The notes beneath the pieces are model-generated. The model had not been told where the DNA came from. It made no database searches and saw nothing but the letters and a program-made list of their open reading frames with translations. From contig JACNKA010000102.1 of NCBI GenBank assembly GCA_014382285.1, positions 1-33,783 on the forward strand: a stretch of DNA of 33,783 nucleotides. The letters run 5' to 3'. This document shows, in pieces, positions 23,277-31,950 of the stretch. Numbering within the stretch: position 1 is the stretch's first letter; each line of letters starts with the position of its first letter. Position numbers and translations under genes: made by a program. Source of the stretch: Nitrospinota bacterium. GTDB taxonomy: Bacteria; Nitrospinota; Nitrospinia; Nitrospinales; VA-1.

Positions 23277-24956
23277 TCACCGATGAAGCTCACAGAAACC
23301 AACCAGTGCATCTGCACATTCTTGCAGGTCAGTAAACACACATTCCTCTGAAACGACATTAGGGATAGTTTTGAGTTTATGAAACATGTTCCTCGGCTCT
23401 GGATGTATGTTGATAAGCATGACATCAATACCCTTCGCCTTTAAATCTCGGATAACCTCCTCCAGAGCATACAAGCCAGTCTGATCTATATAATAGACCC
23501 GAGCCATATCGAGGATAAGCACCTCAGCATTTGTAATATTCCGAGAAATTTCCTCAAAAGCCGATGCAAACCCAAAAAATAATGGCCCTTTTATATTTTT
23601 AACGTACACATTTTTCGGAAGATCCACCGGGAAATCGATATGTCCAAAAAACGGTTTGTCTTGCTCGTCCAACGCCATTTTATCTAATGGGGTGACCTGA
23701 GTTCCCTTTTCACCAATGTCACCCATACGCTTCATGAATATCAGACAGGCAAGCATGACGCCGACTTCCACCGCTTGGATCAGGTCGACAAATACTGTCA
23801 TGAAAATGACGATCAGCATAACAACGGCTTCACTTCTTGCAATATGGGGTAAAGCCTTGAGCCCCTTATAATCGAAAATATCAAACCCAATAGTGATCAG
23901 TATGCCCGCCAGCACCGCTAGCGGAATCAGTGCTGTGTAATGACCCAGACCGAGTAAAACGGCTAGCAAAAATGTTCCGTGTGCCACCCCACCCATTCGG
24001 GTACGCGCCCCGGTAGTGGTGTTGATAACGGAGGTCATTGTCGTGCCCGCTCCTGGTATGCCGCCAAACGCGGATGAAACGATGTTGCCTATGCCTTGCC
24101 CAATTAATTCCTGATTGCTGTTGTGCCGGGTCTTGGCGATCTTATCGACGACGATGGAAGTCAGCAGGGAGTCCAGGCATCCTAGTATCGCCAGCGTCAG
24201 GGCCGGAGTGAAGATGACCTCCCAGTCACGGAACGAAACATTCAGGAATGCGTCAAGACGAAATTTTGGCAGACCTTCAGGGATATCTCCGATGAGGGGC
24301 ACGTTCCAATGTAATAGATTAGCAAGAATACTGACGCTGATCAGCGCCAACAAAGAACTCGGTACCCAGTGATTAAAACGCGGAAACAATTTGGGCATTA
24401 TATACACCATCGCCACGGTGAGCATTCCCAGGACAAACGTATGAGCGTTGATACTATTCAATGCATGGGGTAATTGCATAACGATTTGTAGAAACTTCTT
24501 GGGAGAATCCTGGCCTATGAGTGGAAACATTTGTAGAAGAATAGTGATGATGGCAATTCCTGTCATGAACCCGGAAACAACCGGATACGGAACATACTTC
24601 ACATAACTTCCAAAATGGAGGACCCCGAATATAACCTGAAGTACACCTGCGAGAAGGAATGTGGCAAGAATCACTCCCAAAGCAGCCTCCACAGAGCCTG
24701 AACGTTCAATGGCATGTGCCACCACCAGAGTAGCTATGACCGTCATTGGGCCAGTGGGGCCACTGATCTGTGTCCGAGTTCCGCCAAATACACTGGCGAA
24801 TACCCCCAGTGCAATGGCACCATATAAACCAGCTATTGCGCCGAGACCCGACTGCACTCCAAAAGCCAAGGCTAGCGGCAGAGCTACAATCCCAGCCGTT
24901 ATGCCACCTGTGACGTCCCCTTTTAAACTACTGGTATCAAATTTAAACAAGCTCAT
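23277..24956 (-). CDS. SulP-family anion transporter with STAS domain
   Basis: The 559-aa protein has the SulP membrane core: GDVTGGITAGIVALPLALAFG (residues about 13-33), GLYGAIALGVFASVFGG, TQISGPTGPMTVIAT (about 62-76), and GIPGAGTTMTSVINTTTGARTR (about 298-319). A cytoplasmic STAS domain follows (about 440-555) with VYYIDQTGLYALEEVI at the regulatory loop. SulP carriers move sulfate, bicarbonate or other anions, and cyanobacterial BicA is a Na+-coupled bicarbonate member. The neighbouring Na+/H+ antiporter makes a Na+-coupled substrate attractive, but sequence alone does not separate sulfate from bicarbonate. No clear ribosome binding site precedes the ATG. Confidence 0.9.
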   Translation of the reverse strand: MSLFKFDTSSLKGDVTGGITAGIVALPLALAFGVQSGLGAIAGLYGAIALGVFASVFGGTRTQISGPTGPMTVIATLVVAHAIERSGSVEAALGVILATFLLAGVLQVIFGVLHFGSYVKYVPYPVVSGFMTGIAIITILLQMFPLIGQDSPKKFLQIVMQLPHALNSINAHTFVLGMLTVAMVYIMPKLFPRFNHWVPSSLLALISVSILANLLHWNVPLIGDIPEGLPKFRLDAFLNVSFRDWEVIFTPALTLAILGCLDSLLTSIVVDKIAKTRHNSNQELIGQGIGNIVSSAFGGIPGAGTTMTSVINTTTGARTRMGGVAHGTFLLAVLLGLGHYTALIPLAVLAGILITIGFDIFDYKGLKALPHIARSEAVVMLIVIFMTVFVDLIQAVEVGVMLACLIFMKRMGDIGEKGTQVTPLDKMALDEQDKPFFGHIDFPVDLPKNVYVKNIKGPLFFGFASAFEEISRNITNAEVLILDMARVYYIDQTGLYALEEVIRDLKAKGIDVMLINIHPEPRNMFHKLKTIPNVVSEECVFTDLQECADALVGFCELHR

Positions 24957-25302
24957 ATTGATTATTCTAAAAATAGGATTAACAATTCATACATAAATAA
25001 CATCACCACTCCAAATTGATCTGCCGGTTGGAGTCGGGTTTTTATCATCGACTATGAGTGTCAGTATAGCTCGCGCACTTGGTAATGATAATCCTGATAT
25101 AAACGAAATTTCTTTTAATATATGTGTAATCTGACAACCAACTTATTCGAGCGAATTGTAGGAATTCTCTTACAGGCGGTAGCTTGTTTCTCGGGGTGGG
25201 GTAAGCAAATTGGGCTACTATTTATAGAGAAATAAAGTGCCTAAACCAATCTCTATTAATTAGCGGGTTGGGCTTTGTTATCGGGCCTGGATTCACGGCC
25301 CG
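24957..25302. other. Intergenic region upstream of sulP
   Basis: About 345 mostly AT-rich bases lie before sulP and after the XRE gene, both on the minus strand. They should hold the sulP promoter. I see no confident -35/-10 pair, RNA gene or riboswitch. A short GGGCC / GGCCC inverted pair lies at about 25283-25300, just downstream of the XRE stop. Confidence 0.45.
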
Positions 25303-25854
25303 TTAGCCGCGGACGGTAATACTTTTTATGCTCTTCGCGAGTTTTTTTAGTTTGACAGCAGTCTGTTCTTTTTCCAGTTTACGGGGGATTTTTTTTGTGC
25401 CGGTGAGCTTTGATCTGCGAGTGTTGTTAAACACCCACTCCAGATCCAGCAGGAACTTTTCTCGACCGCCAGGGTTGGCTTTTCGGAACAAGGTGAGCAG
25501 TTTTTGTTCGTCTTTGTTATTGGTCACGAGGTTATCGTTCAGATAACCTTTGAGCATCATGCGTCCTTCTTCAAGACCTCCACCGATTACTTCCGGGTTT
25601 TGGATTATGGATTGAGGTTTTTTCTGGTCTGGAGTGTCTAAGTCTTCGGGGATGATTTTAGTGGTCAGGAGCCGGTCTAGCGACACATTCCCCAGCTTGG
25701 CTAGTTTGACCATTACCGAGACGGGCGCATCTCTTTCCCCCGCTTCGTACCGGACATAGGTTCTGAATCCGATTTCGAGGACTTCGGAAAGGGCCATCTG
25801 GGTGCAATTGATTTTTTTTCGGAGAGTTTTTAAATTTTCAGAAAGAATTGTCAT
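25303..25854 (-). CDS. XRE-family helix-turn-helix protein
   Basis: The 183-aa protein has an N-terminal Cro/CI-type helix-turn-helix (LKTLRKKINCTQMALSEVLEIGFRTYVRYEAGERDAP region, about residues 8-44; MVKLAKLGNVSLDRLL follows). Its C-terminal half has no recognised domain and ends in a Lys-rich segment (about 148-180). It is probably a DNA-binding regulator, target unknown. It starts 29 bases after the TPR gene on the same strand and is the last gene of that long minus-strand series. Confidence 0.8.
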   Translation of the reverse strand: MTILSENLKTLRKKINCTQMALSEVLEIGFRTYVRYEAGERDAPVSVMVKLAKLGNVSLDRLLTTKIIPEDLDTPDQKKPQSIIQNPEVIGGGLEEGRMMLKGYLNDNLVTNNKDEQKLLTLFRKANPGGREKFLLDLEWVFNNTRRSKLTGTKKIPRKLEKEQTAVKLKKLAKSIKSITVRG

Positions 25855-25883
25855 GATTTTCGAACCGGGTGAATAAACCAGAA

Positions 25884-26639
25884 TCAGGCCAGCTCAATAC
25901 CGTTTTTCTTTAAAAACTTATAGGCTTCATCAATCCAGAAGCGTTCTTTTTCGAGTTTGTAGTCGGGCAGATCTTTGGAAGATCCAACGATACTTTTCAT
26001 GTAGTCGATAGCTTCCTGTTTTTTGCCTCTTTTATCGAGAAGCTGGGCGTAGTGGTAATAAGCTTTAAAAAAGTGGAAAGAGTTTATGACTTCGCGATAG
26101 GTTTCCAGAGCTTTTTCTTCATTGCCGGCCAAACGATAGCTTTCGGCCAACCCAAAAATCGCATTGCCATAGTCGTATTTCTTTTCAATGGCGGTCAGTT
26201 TCTCGAGAGCAACGGCGGCTTCTTCGTATTTGTTTAATCCATGAAAGCATTTAGCCAGACCATAACGGGCTTCCAGCATTTCCGGGTCACGTTGGATGGC
26301 TTCCTCAAATTGAGGAATGGCCTGGTCGAATTTTTTCTGCTCGATATAGGCCTGCCCCAGTTTTTCGTAGTGATAGGCTTTGTGGTGTTTTCCGATCAGT
26401 TCCTTTAGTTGCAGAGTCTCTTCCGTTTCAACTTCCCTGCGGATGGGAGTGATGGAGGGAGAAGAGCCTGATTTACTGCCGCCGACGCGGTTTTTCACTA
26501 CAAAAAAGTAAGCAAACGCTCCGACAGGGAAAAGGATGATCATAATGATGATCCAAACAAAATGTTCACGGCGTTGAATGCAGTCCAAACACATCCAGAC
26601 CATGAATCCGGCCGCAGCATATATGAGTATATCGGTCAA
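25884..26639 (-). CDS. Membrane-anchored TPR protein
   Basis: The 251-aa protein has two membrane spans in its first 50 residues (ILIYAAAGFMVWMCLDCI and FVWIIIMIILFPVGAFAYFF), with a short connecting loop. Residues about 80-245 carry four or more TPR units (AYHYEKLGQAYIEQKKFDQA, LEARYGLAKCFHGLNKYEEA, GNAIFGLAESYRLAGNEEKA, FKAYYHYAQLLDKRGKKQEA). The start is a TTG with AAGGGG five bases upstream. The N-terminus resembles the PLDc_N-type membrane segment seen before other domains. It probably scaffolds a membrane complex; partners are unknown. It lies 59 bases after panD. Confidence 0.8.
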   Translation of the reverse strand: MTDILIYAAAGFMVWMCLDCIQRREHFVWIIIMIILFPVGAFAYFFVVKNRVGGSKSGSSPSITPIRREVETEETLQLKELIGKHHKAYHYEKLGQAYIEQKKFDQAIPQFEEAIQRDPEMLEARYGLAKCFHGLNKYEEAAVALEKLTAIEKKYDYGNAIFGLAESYRLAGNEEKALETYREVINSFHFFKAYYHYAQLLDKRGKKQEAIDYMKSIVGSSKDLPDYKLEKERFWIDEAYKFLKKNGIELA

Positions 26640-26698
26640 AATAACCCCTTCTTTAAAAAACGAATGGTTGGGTTCCAGATAGGTTTACAAAATACTCG

Positions 26699-27049
26699 TT
26701 AGCCTTCAACGACTCTATTAGTCTCATCGAGAAGAACGACCTGAGCATTATGATTTTCTTGATCTGTGTCCAGCATACCATAAGCGACAACGATGATGCG
26801 ATCATTTATCTGCGCCAGGCGTGCTGCTGCACCATTGATTGAAAAGATTCCCGACCCGCGTTCAGCGGTTATGACATAGGTGACGAACCGGGTTCCTGAG
26901 TTAATGTTAAAGATATGAACCTGCTCAAGAGGTAGAATGCCGACTCTTTCCAGCAGATCTTCATCAATGGCGATACTGCCTTCATAGTCAATTTCCGTTG
27001 CCGTTACCCGGGCACGGTGGAGCTTGGATTTAAGCATAATTCTTTGCAT
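26699..27049 (-). CDS. panD: Aspartate 1-decarboxylase
   Basis: The 116-aa proenzyme matches PanD, which makes beta-alanine from aspartate for pantothenate. The self-cleavage site is YEGSIAID, with G24-S25 generating the pyruvoyl cofactor. MLKSKLHRARVT at the start and NGAAARLAQINDRIIVVAYG in the C-terminal half are family blocks. ATG 27049 is chosen because it gives the family N-terminus MQRIMLKSK, has GAGGAG five bases upstream, and overlaps the panC stop (TGATG). The longer start at 27070 would run further into panC. Confidence 0.95.
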   Translation of the reverse strand: MQRIMLKSKLHRARVTATEIDYEGSIAIDEDLLERVGILPLEQVHIFNINSGTRFVTYVITAERGSGIFSINGAAARLAQINDRIIVVAYGMLDTDQENHNAQVVLLDETNRVVEG

Positions 27050-27921
27050 CAGAACTCCTCGATAATGCAATTATCAATAAGCCGTGACGTTCCGACTTTC
27101 ACCGCGAGGGCGATCAGTGTTCTGCCACAGACTTGTTCTTTTTCCTTGAAGTTTTTTGGGTCACAAATGGAAATATAGTCGATTTCTACTCCTCCTTTTT
27201 CTAACAGGCATTGCCGGATTGAATTGCGGATCACTTTTGCCGATGTGGTTCCCTGCCGGATATTGTCGCGCGCTTGCTGAAGGGAGCGTGATAAAAACAG
27301 CGCGGTTTGCCTCTCTTGATCTGACAAATAGCGGTTTCTGGAACTCATGGCAAGCCCGTCGATTTCTCTTACAATGGGGACACGGATGAGGACAACATCG
27401 AGGTTTAAATCCTGAATCAAGGTCTCGATGACGGCAAGCTGCTGCCAGTCTTTTTCGCCAAAATAAGCGTTATGGGGCTGAATGATGTTGAACAGCTTTA
27501 AAACTACTGTGCTGACCCCAGTGAACAAGTCGGGCCGACTTGTTCCGCATAAATGTTCGGTGATGTCCTGCACTTGCACATAGGTTTTGTGGCCCGCCGG
27601 GTACATTTCCTCTTTGGTCGGGTGAAACAGAACGTCGACTCCCACCGCCTCCAGCTTTTCGATATCACTCTGCAACTGGCGCGGGTAAGTGCTCAGGTCT
27701 TCATCAGGGCCAAATTGGACGGGATTGACAAAAATACTGACCACGGTTCGGTCGCAGGTTTCCAATGATTGTTTGACCAGAGTCAGATGGCCTTCATGGA
27801 GGCACCCCATGGTCGGCACAAACCCTATGGTCAGGCTCTTTTTCCGAAATGATAGAGCAACCTCTTTCATTTCGGAAATGGAGGATACTTCTTGCAAGGT
27901 TTTAGTTTCTGTTTCCATCAT
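27049..27921 (-). CDS. panC: Pantothenate synthetase (pantoate--beta-alanine ligase)
   Basis: The 290-aa enzyme joins pantoate and beta-alanine using ATP. Visible are the HIGH-like PTMGCLHEGHLTLVK (residues 36-50), SIFVNPVQFGPDEDLSTYPR, YFGEKDWQQLAVI, and the KMSKS-like AMSSRNRYLS. Length is normal. The first codons overlap panB by 20 bases and its stop overlaps the panD start, so panBCD is one tightly coupled operon. ATG 27918 is an equally possible start. Confidence 0.96.
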   Translation of the reverse strand: MMETETKTLQEVSSISEMKEVALSFRKKSLTIGFVPTMGCLHEGHLTLVKQSLETCDRTVVSIFVNPVQFGPDEDLSTYPRQLQSDIEKLEAVGVDVLFHPTKEEMYPAGHKTYVQVQDITEHLCGTSRPDLFTGVSTVVLKLFNIIQPHNAYFGEKDWQQLAVIETLIQDLNLDVVLIRVPIVREIDGLAMSSRNRYLSDQERQTALFLSRSLQQARDNIRQGTTSAKVIRNSIRQCLLEKGGVEIDYISICDPKNFKEKEQVCGRTLIALAVKVGTSRLIDNCIIEEF

Positions 27922-28753
27922 TGACTTGTTTTAGTTTTGCCTGCTTTGAATGGTAGGTGTGTTCCTGCCCTGGAAATGTTTCGGTTCTGACTTCTTGTAT
28001 GTATTTAGCAACTGCATTTTTCAGGCTATCAGCCAGTTGAGCGTATTGTTTTACAAATTTGGGAACGAAGTCCTGATTCAATCCGAGAAGGTCATGAAGA
28101 ACCAGAATTTGCCCGTCACATTTCGCTCCGGCTCCAATACCAATGGTGGGCAGTTTTAGTTCTGCGGTGATTTCTTCTGCGAGTTCACCGGGAATGCCTT
28201 CAAGAACCAGAGCAAAGATGCCAGCACTTTGCAGGTCGCGTGCATCTTGCTTGATTTGCCGGGAGTCGAGATAGTTTTTGCCCTGTACTTTATAGCCGCC
28301 AAACTGATGGACAGATTGCGGGGTCAAGCCAATATGGCCCATGACCGGAATTCCCGCCTGAACTATTGCCTGAACCCTGTCTGCCATGCGGGCTCCGCCT
28401 TCGAGTTTGACAGCAGATGCGCCACCTTCCTGAATCAGACGACCCGCGTTTGTCACCGCTTGTTCAACGGAAACCTGATAGGACATGAAAGGCATGTCGC
28501 CCACCACCAAAGCGCGTTGGGCACCCTGCTTAACAGCGCGGGTGTGGTCGATCATATTTTCCATGGTCACCGCGAGGGTGTTCTCATGGCCGAGAGAAAC
28601 CATTCCTAATGAATCTCCCACGAGAATGATGTCTAAGTCCGTTGCATCGAGAAGTTTGGCAAAACTGTAATCGTAAGCAGTCAGGGCGGTGATTTTTTTT
28701 TCTGAATTTTTTCTCCCTGAAATTTCAGGGACGGTGACAGGCCTGGTATCCAT
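27902..28753 (-). CDS. panB: 3-methyl-2-oxobutanoate hydroxymethyltransferase
   Basis: The 283-aa protein is ketopantoate hydroxymethyltransferase, the first committed step to pantothenate, using methylene-tetrahydrofolate. Motifs include TALTAYDYSFAKLLD, ILVGDSLGMVSLGHENTL, metal-binding region GDMPFMSYQ, KLEGG, GHIGLTPQSVHQFGGYKVQG and IGIGAGAKCDGQILVLHDLLG. It begins the panBCD operon, about 190 bases after the deoxynucleoside kinase gene. Confidence 0.96.
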   Translation of the reverse strand: MDTRPVTVPEISGRKNSEKKITALTAYDYSFAKLLDATDLDIILVGDSLGMVSLGHENTLAVTMENMIDHTRAVKQGAQRALVVGDMPFMSYQVSVEQAVTNAGRLIQEGGASAVKLEGGARMADRVQAIVQAGIPVMGHIGLTPQSVHQFGGYKVQGKNYLDSRQIKQDARDLQSAGIFALVLEGIPGELAEEITAELKLPTIGIGAGAKCDGQILVLHDLLGLNQDFVPKFVKQYAQLADSLKNAVAKYIQEVRTETFPGQEHTYHSKQAKLKQVNDGNRN

Positions 28754-28943
28754 GATTTTTTATATGTGAAGGATAAGGCTTGAGTCAAACGGGGGAGGGG
28801 GGAATCAAAAAGTGAAACCATCGGCAAATGCCGCAGGAGAAGTTCCGTACTTAAGGAGAACGCGTGGAAAAAATTTTAAGGCCCCAGTGGGGTCCCCGAA
28901 TTACGCTCGCCTTGATTTATGAATCTCACTCCGTCCCGGTCCG

Positions 28944-29594
28944 TTAGGATCCAAGCGGGTTATAATATTCTCTACCTATTTTATGACTGTTGATCTTGTT
29001 AATCAACTCTTCCAGGTCACATTTTTTTTCAACAAAGTCGATCTCATTGGTATTTATGACCAAAAGCGGTGTGTCGGAATAATAAAAAAAGAAATTATTG
29101 AAGGCTTTATTCACCGAATCAAGATAATCGGGGTCCATAAAAGCTTCATAATCCCGGCCTCGCTTGGAAACTCTCTGTAGCAACACTTCGGTGCTGGCCT
29201 GCAAAAAAATGACTAAATCGGGTTTTGGAGCTTTCGAGCCGATCAGGTTGAAGATTTGATCGTACAAGCGGTATTCGTGATCTTCCAGGTTAAGTTGGGC
29301 AAATATTTTGTCCCGTTGAAACAGATAGTCGATCACAACCACGGAGTTGAACAGGTCTCTCTGCGCCAGTTCCATATATTGGTTGTAACGGCTCAGTAAA
29401 AAAAAAATCTGGGTTTGAAACGAGTAGGTTTCCTGGTCCTCGTAAAATTTTGCGATGAAGGGATTGGCATCGTTCTCTTCCAGAATCACCCGGGCGCCAT
29501 ATTGTTGCTCAAGAAGATTGACCAGAGATGTTTTGCCCGCACCTATGGCTCCTTCAACAGCTATGAATCTGGGTTCAATGGTTTGATGGGCCAT
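28944..29594 (-). CDS. Deoxynucleoside kinase (dNK/dGK family)
   Basis: The 216-aa protein has a Walker A loop GAIGAGKTS (residues 15-23), the family EENDANPFIAKFYED segment, a catalytic-base region VIDYLFQRDKIFA with LSRYNQY nearby, and an LQRVSKRGRDYE lid with arginines. It phosphorylates deoxynucleosides for nucleotide salvage; specificity (dG, dA or other) cannot be read from sequence. It is ten bases after the receiver gene on the same strand, probably by operon expansion rather than shared function. Confidence 0.87.
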   Translation of the reverse strand: MAHQTIEPRFIAVEGAIGAGKTSLVNLLEQQYGARVILEENDANPFIAKFYEDQETYSFQTQIFFLLSRYNQYMELAQRDLFNSVVVIDYLFQRDKIFAQLNLEDHEYRLYDQIFNLIGSKAPKPDLVIFLQASTEVLLQRVSKRGRDYEAFMDPDYLDSVNKAFNNFFFYYSDTPLLVINTNEIDFVEKKCDLEELINKINSHKIGREYYNPLGS

Positions 29595-29604
29595 TTTATT
29601 CAGA

Positions 29605-29970
29605 TCAACCGGCTTTGAGCTGATTGAAAATCTCCTTGATGGTGAGTTTCAGTTCCCTGAGGTCCGCAGATTTGACCACATAAGCATCTGAGGCCCAAAC
29701 TCTAAAATCTTGTTTGTACTGACCATAAGCAGAACATAGTATTATGGGGATATCGCCTTTTTCATCTTTGATTTTTCGCATGACTTCAATCCCGTCCATC
29801 CCGGGCATTTTGATGTCCAGAATAATGAGATCAGGGATTTGTTTGTTTAACATTTTCAAGGCTTCCGCACCGGTGGCAGCAAGCGAGACCTTATAACCGT
29901 CCTCTTCAAGCTCTTCCTTATACAGAAACCTGATATTTTGTTCGTCATCGACAACAAGAATAGTTTTCAT
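29605..29970 (-). CDS. Single-domain response regulator
   Basis: The 121-aa protein is only a receiver domain: acidic pair D8-D9, phosphoacceptor D52 in LIILDIKMPGMDG, and K100 in YVVKS. It has no output domain and so acts by phosphotransfer or protein contact, as Spo0F or CheY do. ATG 29970 is chosen because the receiver fold begins at MKTILVVDDE; the 14 extra codons from 30012 look non-native. It lies 54 bases after the GAF histidine kinase gene, its likely partner. Confidence 0.9.
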   Translation of the reverse strand: MKTILVVDDEQNIRFLYKEELEEDGYKVSLAATGAEALKMLNKQIPDLIILDIKMPGMDGIEVMRKIKDEKGDIPIILCSAYGQYKQDFRVWASDAYVVKSADLRELKLTIKEIFNQLKAG

Positions 29971-30024
29971 GTTTAGCGGGTTCCAGAAAAAAAAACAAAA
30001 TAGATTCACCACGACAGAGGGACA

Positions 30025-31932
30025 TTAGTTTTTATAATAATCGGGGCTGTTTTGCAATGGTAAATGGAGATAGACGGTAACCCCTTTACCTAATTGGTTT
30101 TCCACCCGAATTGTTCCGCCATGATTCTCTATGATTTTTCGGCAGATGGAGAGTCCGAGTCCGGTGCCGGTATGTTTGGTGGTGAAAAACGGATTGAAAA
30201 TATTTTCAAAAACTTCCTGGGGAATGCCTCCGCCTGTGTCCTCAACCCGTACTGTGACCATTTTCTGCTTCTGAGCGTATTCTTCCTGAAAGGTTTCAAC
30301 TCTCAGCAGTCCACCGATAGAGAGGGACTCCAAGGCGTTATAGAACAGGTTTATCAGAACTTGTTTGATTTTCTGCTGGTCGAGGTTCAATAAGGGGATA
30401 TCTGCTTCCAAGCCTGTTACCAGGTTTATATTTTTTTCATAGAGACCTGCTTTGAACAGATAAAGGACTTCTTCGATCAATTTATTGAGTTGGCATTCTT
30501 CCGTTTCGAGTGTGCCGGACTTGGAATAGATCAAAGTGTTTTTGAGTAACCTTTCAAGGCGTTCCACTTCGCTGGAAATAATTCCAGAATAATTAGCGGC
30601 TGATTTTAAATCGTCATTATCTTCCCACTTTTGTGCGAGGTTGGTCATTTTATCTTTTAGCCTGCGGGCGAATCCACCAATAGAAACCAGAGGATTTTTA
30701 ATTTCATGGGCGACTTCTGCGGCCATTTCTCCCAGAGCGGATAGTCGTTCTGCCTGGACCAGTTGTTCCTTCATGGAGAGCAATTCACGGTTGGTGTCCA
30801 GCAGTTTGGAGAAAAGCCTGGAGTTTTCGATAACCCAACTGGCGTAAACGGTAAACCGTGTTAAAAACCGCAGGTTTTCTTCGGTGATGGGTTTTTGGTC
30901 ATAACGGTTATCGACCAGAATGACTCCCAGTACTTCTTCATGCGCGATGAGTGGAACGGTGGCGAATGAGTCGACACCTAACGCATCAATGAACTCCTGA
31001 CTAACGAGTGGATGTTCTTTGGCTTTTGTTATATTAAATGGTTTCTTCTGTAAGACGGTTTCCGAAAGAATATTGTCGTTGGGAGTGACCGTATATTTTA
31101 ATCCGCTAACAAAGTTGTGGAACGGGGAGTCTCTGTGCAAGTCATGCTGAGCTTCCTTTATAGCCCATTTTAATAAGTCGCCCTTTTTTTTATCCAGTTC
31201 GGTCCAGATTCTCACGGCATCTTCATGCGAGTCTGGACCGAGGCCCATGATTCCTTGCAGTTGACGGTTTTTTTCATCGAGGGTGAACAGCATGGCGCGA
31301 TTGAATCCTCCCGCTTCTCCCATAGTGATGGCACTGAGGATGATCCACAATCCGTGCTCCAGTTTGAGGGTGGATTGAACCGCCAGGCTGATATCGTACA
31401 AAATTCGGGTTTCCTTCAAGGTCATCTGATTCTGGTGGAACTGAATGGCATTTTTCAGACAACCGGTGACCTGACTCGCAATCGTTTCCAAAACAGAAGT
31501 TTCTTCAAGACTGAACACCCGCCTTTCTATGCTATGAACATTGATAACGCCAAGAGGCGGGCAATCGGCAAGAATTGGAACGGAAAGCATGGAACTGAAT
31601 TTTTCTTCCTCGATTTCCGGGAAATAGATAAATCTGGGATCTTGCATGGCCTCGCTCAAGGCCAGGGAAGTTCCCTTTTGGGCAACCCAGCCCGTCACTC
31701 CCTGTCCTATGGCGAGATTAATGTGCATGGCTTTTTCAGGTAATCCCATAGAAGCTTTCAGGTGCAGGAGTCCATCCGATTCATTGATCAGATATATGGC
31801 GCAGGCATCAATATGCATTTTATTTTTAATCACCTGGATGATTTTCTCCAGAGTTTCATCCAGATCGAGGGTGGAATTGGCGATCCGGGTGACTTCTTGA
31901 AGAATTTCCAGGCTGAGACTGCTTTCGGTCAT
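30025..31932 (-). CDS. Soluble GAF-GAF sensor histidine kinase
   Basis: The 635-aa protein has no membrane spans. It contains two GAF domains (about residues 20-165 and 180-370), the first with GQGVTGWVAQKG. HisKA follows with the phospho-acceptor H409 in EVAHEIKNPLVSIGGFARRL, then the ATPase with N box NLFYNALES, VEDTGGGIP, FFTTKHTGTGLGLSICRKII. The class is NtrB/AtoS-like cytoplasmic sensors, and the GAF ligand is unknown. GGAG lies seven bases ahead of its ATG. It sits between glgA (18 bases) and the single receiver, its probable target. Confidence 0.9.
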   Translation of the reverse strand: MTESSLSLEILQEVTRIANSTLDLDETLEKIIQVIKNKMHIDACAIYLINESDGLLHLKASMGLPEKAMHINLAIGQGVTGWVAQKGTSLALSEAMQDPRFIYFPEIEEEKFSSMLSVPILADCPPLGVINVHSIERRVFSLEETSVLETIASQVTGCLKNAIQFHQNQMTLKETRILYDISLAVQSTLKLEHGLWIILSAITMGEAGGFNRAMLFTLDEKNRQLQGIMGLGPDSHEDAVRIWTELDKKKGDLLKWAIKEAQHDLHRDSPFHNFVSGLKYTVTPNDNILSETVLQKKPFNITKAKEHPLVSQEFIDALGVDSFATVPLIAHEEVLGVILVDNRYDQKPITEENLRFLTRFTVYASWVIENSRLFSKLLDTNRELLSMKEQLVQAERLSALGEMAAEVAHEIKNPLVSIGGFARRLKDKMTNLAQKWEDNDDLKSAANYSGIISSEVERLERLLKNTLIYSKSGTLETEECQLNKLIEEVLYLFKAGLYEKNINLVTGLEADIPLLNLDQQKIKQVLINLFYNALESLSIGGLLRVETFQEEYAQKQKMVTVRVEDTGGGIPQEVFENIFNPFFTTKHTGTGLGLSICRKIIENHGGTIRVENQLGKGVTVYLHLPLQNSPDYYKN

Positions 31933-31950
31933 TGAATGAGACTCCGTGTA

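Noticed and set aside
28868-28895. GGCCCC-AGT-GGGGTCC palindrome between the nucleoside kinase and panB genes as a terminator
   Set aside because: No T-tract follows on either strand and the stem is short; it may be chance.
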